Shown piece after piece: positions 60,410-64,000 of a stretch of DNA of 64,000 bases (its first letter is position 1; each line of letters starts with the position of its first letter). A program made the translations under genes and the position numbers. This DNA is from Serratia inhibens (lineage in GTDB: Bacteria > Pseudomonadota > Gammaproteobacteria > Enterobacterales > Enterobacteriaceae). The notes beneath the pieces were generated by a model. It searched no databases and was not told the DNA's origin. It saw only the letters and a list, made by a program, of their open reading frames with translations. The stretch is from assembly GCF_003591175.1 (NCBI RefSeq), contig NZ_QYYG01000009.1, positions 62,001-126,000 of the forward strand. Direction: 5' to 3'.

Positions 60410-60754
60410 TTACCTCTGGGTTGCCAGATAATGTGAAAATTCCATGGCGGCGATAGGCAACAGGCGCTGGTAAAAGCGTTTATCGCCGGTTTTATCGCCA
60501 CCGCATAGCAGTACCGCCTGCCGTTGCGGATCAAAGGCGAAAAATACCCGAAACGGGCGGCCGCGGTGCTGAATGCGCAGCTCTTTAAGATGCCTTATTG
60601 AGCCTGAAAAATGCAGAGTGTCGGCATGCGGACGCGCCAACAGCGGGCCGAATTCCTGCAATTTGAATATTCCTGCCAACAGGCTTTTTTGTTCATCGCC
60701 GTTCAGTGATAAAAACCAGTCGTCGAATCTTTCGACGGTTATGACCTGCCACAT
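60410..60754 (-). CDS. RelE/HigB-type toxin
   Basis: 114 residues. A RelE-fold mRNA-interferase-like protein: MWQVITVERFDDWFLSLN, then LKELRIQHRGRPFRVFFAFDPQRQAVLLCGGDKTGDKRFYQR with the conserved Arg and Lys cluster. ATG 60754 is preferred over upstream starts because the promoter -10 lies only about 11 bases before it and the N-terminus matches the family. Probably a stabilising or stress toxin. Confidence 0.82.
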   Translation of the reverse strand: MWQVITVERFDDWFLSLNGDEQKSLLAGIFKLQEFGPLLARPHADTLHFSGSIRHLKELRIQHRGRPFRVFFAFDPQRQAVLLCGGDKTGDKRFYQRLLPIAAMEFSHYLATQR

Positions 60755-60764
60755 ATCACGCCCG

Positions 60765-60793
60765 AATATAGCTTTTATGCTATATAGTGTAAA
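60765..60793 (-). promoter_or_regulatory. toxin-antitoxin promoter and operator
   Basis: Minus strand -35 TTTACA (60793-60788), 17-base spacer, -10 TATATT (60770-60765). An inverted repeat ATATAGC-TTTTAT-GCTATAT (60766-60785) overlaps the -10 and spacer, a fitting operator for the antitoxin. The short distance to ATG gives an almost leaderless mRNA. Confidence 0.75.
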
Positions 60794-60842
60794 GGTTATT
60801 ATGGTGACAATATGCGTACTGGTGGGGGATGGGAAATCGCAG

Positions 60843-60884
60843 AAAAAGAAATGCGGCGCAGTACGCAATCAGCGCACTGCGCCC
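60843..60884 (-). terminator. terminator of the LacI-family gene
   Basis: Minus strand: stem GGCGCAGT/ACTGCGCC (60855-60862 with 60876-60883), then TTTCTTTTTCT (60843-60851 region). Good rho-independent form. Confidence 0.7.
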
Positions 60885-60891
60885 AAAAATA

Positions 60892-61902
60892 TCAACCGGC
60901 GTAGGGGCCAGGGGCCACGGAGTCGCGCAGCCGAAGTTCGCCGGTGAACGGGGAAAGCGGCGGAAGGTTTTCGCCATTGATCAGGCGGAAAGCCTGGCTG
61001 ATAGCCGCTTCAATCATCACGTCGATCGGCAGGTAAACGGTGGAAAGCGCGGGTTGCAAATAGGCGGCGCTCGGCTCGTCGTCAAAACCGAATAACGAGA
61101 CGTCCTGCGGCAGGCGCTTGCCCGCTTCGTGCAGTGCCTTCATCGCACCGACGGCCATATCGTCGTTGCAGGCGAACAGCGCACTGAAACCGGTATCGCC
61201 GGCCAGCAGGCTGCGGCTGCCCTGATAGCCACTTTGTACGCTGCTGTCGCCATAGGCCACGCGGGCATCGTCGAAGGCAATTTTGTGATACTCAAGCGCT
61301 TGTCGATAACCCGCCAGCCGCGCCTGGGCAGTGGGGGTGGCGATAGGGCCGGTAATGCAGGCGATCTCGCGGTGCCCCTGTTGAATCAGATAATCCACCG
61401 CATGGAAGGCGGCCTGCTGCTGTTCGAAGAAAACACAACGCGCACGTGCCTGCGGCAGATCGCGGTTGATCACCATGATCGGTACCGGCAGGCTGTCCAG
61501 CAGGGCCATTAACGCCGATTCGGACATGAAACGGGTATACAGAATGATCGCGTCGCAGCGGCGATCGGCCAATAACTGCACCGCCTGCAGTTCATCTTCC
61601 GGCGTATCGTGGCCATCGGTGACTATCAGGTGCTTGCCGCTGGCCTCGATAAGCTTGGCTGCCCGGCGCAGCAGACGCCCGAAATAAGGGCCGTCGAAGT
61701 TGGATACCACCAACCCGATGCTGTTGGAGCTTTTATTCGCCAGTGACTGGGCGAGGAAGTTCGGGCGGTAACCCAATTCGTTCATCGCTTTGAACACCGC
61801 GTCGCGGGTGCTTTTTTTCACCTGGCCGGTGCCATTCAGCACGCGTGAAACCGTGGCTTTGGATACCCCAGCGCGAAGGGAAACATCCAACATGGTGATC
61901 AT
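60892..61902 (-). CDS. LacI/GalR-family repressor (AscG-like)
   Basis: 336 residues. LacI helix-turn-helix at the start (MITMLDVSLRAGVSKATVSRVLNG) and hinge, then a sugar-binding core (GLVVSNFDGPYFGRLLRRAAK, FACNDDMAVGAMKALHEAG, SLFGFDDEPSAAYLQPALSTV). Resembles AscG, the cryptic beta-glucoside repressor of E. coli, but no asc or bgl genes are adjacent, so the regulon is elsewhere. Confidence 0.85.
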   Translation of the reverse strand: MITMLDVSLRAGVSKATVSRVLNGTGQVKKSTRDAVFKAMNELGYRPNFLAQSLANKSSNSIGLVVSNFDGPYFGRLLRRAAKLIEASGKHLIVTDGHDTPEDELQAVQLLADRRCDAIILYTRFMSESALMALLDSLPVPIMVINRDLPQARARCVFFEQQQAAFHAVDYLIQQGHREIACITGPIATPTAQARLAGYRQALEYHKIAFDDARVAYGDSSVQSGYQGSRSLLAGDTGFSALFACNDDMAVGAMKALHEAGKRLPQDVSLFGFDDEPSAAYLQPALSTVYLPIDVMIEAAISQAFRLINGENLPPLSPFTGELRLRDSVAPGPYAG

Positions 61903-62053
61903 CAGTGGCTAACCCCTTTTCAACATCCGCTGTGGTAAATAACGCTCAGTTTAGCATAGGGTTAGCCCTTGGCTGCGGGGCTTTTTGCCATCTGGTTTAC
62001 GCGGTGACGTAACGGCACTAGACTGCTATCGGGCAACAAGAGGAAGCGGAAAT

Positions 62054-62509
62054 ATGATTAACATTGTGCCTCTGGCGGATTACCCGCAGTACCTGCAACA
62101 GGTGGTTGACTGGCAGTGGCGGGCGTTCGGCAGCGAAAACAGCCGGGCATTCTTCGCCAGTGTGGTAGAAAGCGGGCTGCGGGGAGCGGATTTACCGATC
62201 ACCTTTATTGCCTTGCAAGAAGATAAACCGGTGGGCACCGTCGGTCTGTGGCGCTGCGATCTGATTAGCCGCCAGGATCTGACCCCCTGGCTGGCGGCGC
62301 TGTACGTGGATGAAAGCCAGCGCGGCAGCGGTCTTGGCCTGAGGTTGCAACAATTCGTGGAGGACTACAGCCGGCGCGCCGGCTTCAGTGAACTGTATCT
62401 GTACAGCGACTTCAGCGGTTATTACGAACGCCACGGCTGGCGTTACATCGGCGACGCGCTGGATTATCCGGACCGCCCGGTGCGGTTGTACCACCGGGCG
62501 CTGGTTTAA
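62054..62509 (+). CDS. GNAT-family acetyltransferase
   Basis: 151 residues. Acetyl-CoA binding motif A is clear: LAALYVDESQRGSGLGLRLQQFVEDYSRR (R/Q-x-x-G-x-G/A as QRGSGLG). Late part LYLYSDFSGYYERHGWRYIG is typical of GNAT N-acetyltransferases. Substrate unknown. ATG 62054 after AGGAAGCGG. Its last 4 bases overlap the end of galR. Confidence 0.85.
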   Translation: MINIVPLADYPQYLQQVVDWQWRAFGSENSRAFFASVVESGLRGADLPITFIALQEDKPVGTVGLWRCDLISRQDLTPWLAALYVDESQRGSGLGLRLQQFVEDYSRRAGFSELYLYSDFSGYYERHGWRYIGDALDYPDRPVRLYHRALV

Positions 62510-63525
62510 TTCTGTTCGTAAACGTTATTGATACTGGCAACGGAGTGCCGCCGTACCAGCGTCGGGCTGAACATGTTGGTGATCTCCGGCAGCGGCTGGT
62601 TGTTGGCCAGCGCCAGCGCCAGTTCGGCAGCCTGGGTCGCCATCGCTACCACCGGATAGCGGATGGTCGTCAGGCGTGGCCGCAGGTAGCGTGAAATCAG
62701 CACGTCATCAAAACCGATCAATGACATTTGGCCCGGCACGTCCACGCTGTTGTCGCTCAACACCGAGAGCGCGCCGGCGGCCATTGAGTCGTTATAACAG
62801 GTCACTGCGGTGAAGTGCTTGCCGCGCCCGAGCAACTCGGTCATCGCCTGTTCACCGCCAATTTCGTCCGGTTCACCGTAGGCAATCAGTTTTTCATCCA
62901 CCGCAATGCCGTGCTCCTGCAACGCATCGAGATAACCCTGCAGACGGTCCGCCGCGTCGGAAATTTGGTGGGTGGAGCAGACGATGGCAATGCGCTGATG
63001 CCCCTGCTGGATCAAATGACGAGTGGCCAGCCAGGCACCATAACGGTCGTCCAGCGCTACGCAGCGTGCCTCAAAACCTGGCAGCGTGCGGTTTATCAGC
63101 ACCATGCCCGGTATCTGCTGCATCCAGCCGCTCAGTTCGTTATCGGTCAGTTTTTTGGCGTGAACCACCAGCGCGGCACAGCGGTGCCGTACCAACTGCT
63201 CAATCGCCTGACGCTCTTTTTCAGCCTCGTGGTAACCGTTGCCAATCAGCAGGAAGTTGTGGGTGGCGTAGGCCACCTGTTCCACTGCCTTGACCATGGC
63301 ACCAAAGAAGGGGTCGGAAACGTCGGACACGATCAGCCCAAGCGTTTCGGTCGATTGCTGCGCCAGCGCGCGGGCGTTGGCGTTAGGGTGGTACTGCAGT
63401 TGTTCCATCGCCGCCAGCACCGCAGAGCGCGAACTTTCGCTGGCTTTAGGGGAATTGTTTATTACGCGAGACACCGTGGCCACGGAAACACCCGCCAGCC
63501 TGGCAACATCCTTTATCGTAGCCAT
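62506..63525 (-). CDS. galR: galactose repressor GalR
   Basis: 339 residues. The N-terminus MATIKDVARLAGVSVATVSRVINNSPKAS is that of GalR and fixes ATG 63525. The core blocks DVSDPFFGAMVKAVEQVAY, RHRCAALVVHAKK, LDDRYGAWLATRHLIQQGH and CYNDSMAAG follow E. coli GalR almost throughout. Represses galactose transport and metabolism genes; galactose relieves it. The lysA-to-galR neighbourhood matches E. coli. Confidence 0.95.
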   Translation of the reverse strand: MATIKDVARLAGVSVATVSRVINNSPKASESSRSAVLAAMEQLQYHPNANARALAQQSTETLGLIVSDVSDPFFGAMVKAVEQVAYATHNFLLIGNGYHEAEKERQAIEQLVRHRCAALVVHAKKLTDNELSGWMQQIPGMVLINRTLPGFEARCVALDDRYGAWLATRHLIQQGHQRIAIVCSTHQISDAADRLQGYLDALQEHGIAVDEKLIAYGEPDEIGGEQAMTELLGRGKHFTAVTCYNDSMAAGALSVLSDNSVDVPGQMSLIGFDDVLISRYLRPRLTTIRYPVVAMATQAAELALALANNQPLPEITNMFSPTLVRRHSVASINNVYEQN

Positions 63526-63541
63526 ATCTGTAATACATCCT

Positions 63542-63557
63542 GGGTAATCGCTTACAT
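63542..63557. promoter_or_regulatory. GalR-type operator upstream of galR
   Basis: GGGTAATCGCTTACAT, near-palindromic with the GTAANC-GNTTAC core of GalR/GalS operators, 17 bases upstream of the galR start codon. Suggests autoregulation. Confidence 0.55.
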
Positions 63558-63745
63558 TCCCCAGTTTTGCGGAAAAAGCCCGGGGCTGCAAGCGGTGGTG
63601 ATCGCAACTTGTGGTGGCCGTTGCAGATATGTGCGATTTAATGTGCGCTTAGGCCCGCAGGGTACAGTGATAGAGCAATTTGTGCTTTGAAACCCTGCGC
63701 CGGCTGATGTTACTTTTGTGCATCTATTGATTGCCCGAGAACCTC

Positions 63746-64000
63746 ATGTCCATTAAACGTTACCCGCAACTTGCACACTGGGGGGCGTATACCGCCGTGG
63801 TTGAAGACGGCAGGCTTATCCGTTGCGAGCCGTTCGCCGACGATCCGGATCCTTCTCCGCTGCTCGGTTCCATTGCGCCAATGGTCTACTCAGACAAACG
63901 TATTCGCAAGCCGGCGGTTCGCCGTTCCTGGCTGCAGAAGCGCGAAGGTAGTGACCGCACGCTGCGTGGCCGGGAAGATTTTGTTGAAGTGGACTGGGAT
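63746..64000 (+). CDS. BisC/TorA-type molybdoenzyme, N-terminal part
   Basis: First 85 residues of a gene cut by the window edge. HWGAYTAVVEDGRLIRCEPFADDPDPSPLLGSI and the following YSDKRIRKPAVRRSWL are the usual start of molybdopterin-guanine-dinucleotide S/N-oxide reductases (biotin sulfoxide or TMAO reductase type). No Tat signal is seen, so a cytoplasmic BisC-like enzyme is more likely than TorA or TorZ. ATG 63746; divergent from galR. Confidence 0.8.
   Translation, partial: MSIKRYPQLAHWGAYTAVVEDGRLIRCEPFADDPDPSPLLGSIAPMVYSDKRIRKPAVRRSWLQKREGSDRTLRGREDFVEVDWD

Noticed and set aside
1-64000. CRISPR arrays, prophage or rRNA genes
   Set aside because: No regularly spaced repeats, phage structural genes or rRNA sequences were seen.

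Overview
The window looks like chromosome of a Serratia-type enterobacterium. The core is GC-rich, and the gene orders creD/fldB, xerD-dsbC-recJ-prfB-lysS, tRNA-Gly(CCC)...actS and lysR/lysA...galR match the enterobacterial backbone with Serratia-like variations. All calls come from reading the sequence and from family knowledge; no database search was run. Start codons were chosen from ribosome-binding sites and family N-termini.

Layout. 1-7.2 kb: housekeeping block (creD end, fldB, xerD, dsbC, recJ, prfB with its programmed +1 frameshift, lysS). 7.3-11.9 kb: a tRNA-Gly followed by an AT-rich accessory stretch with a broken IS3-type orfA, a secreted sucrose-isomerase-like GH13 enzyme with an altered specificity motif, and a CspA-type gene flanked by two ~125 bp direct repeats. 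11.9-14.7 kb: cbpAM, an HdeD-like gene and actS. 14.8-18.4 kb: a three-subunit membrane dehydrogenase (Tat-exported small subunit, GMC flavoprotein, triheme cytochrome c). 18.8-26.8 kb: an Atm1-like ABC exporter, a tautomerase with a divergent LysR gene, betI plus a choline/betaine-type transporter with a clear operator between them, lldD and another LysR gene.

27.0-37.4 kb is the most novel part. A 67-residue double-glycine precursor peptide with four cysteines is followed by nine-gene-cluster partners in one tightly coupled strand: a membrane-anchored DsbA-like protein, an LpxL-like acyltransferase, a C39-peptidase ABC exporter, a MacA-type adaptor, MacB, an outer-membrane factor lipoprotein, a FabF-type ketosynthase and an acyl carrier protein. 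I infer an exported, disulfide-bonded and possibly fatty-acylated peptide, moved in two steps (C39 exporter to the periplasm, then MacAB-OMF out of the cell).

37.9-46.8 kb is a chaperone-usher fimbrial operon. It lies between two FimB/FimE-type recombinases that both point inward. Upstream of the major pilin is a ~302 bp segment bounded by 11 bp inverted repeats, carrying a good sigma-70 promoter that points away from the pilin gene in this sequence (OFF). Two LuxR-type regulators with Glu at the expected phospho-acceptor position close the operon.

47.2-64 kb is backbone again: yojI, two small proteins, a CynX-like MFS carrier, an SbmA/YddA-like ABC protein, a TPR protein, a FrnE-like DsbA protein, an unusual MBL-fold protein with a divergent LysR gene, an MFS carrier, lysR/lysA, a HigBA-type toxin-antitoxin pair with its promoter-operator, a LacI-family repressor, a GNAT enzyme, galR with a likely operator, and the start of a BisC-like molybdoenzyme.
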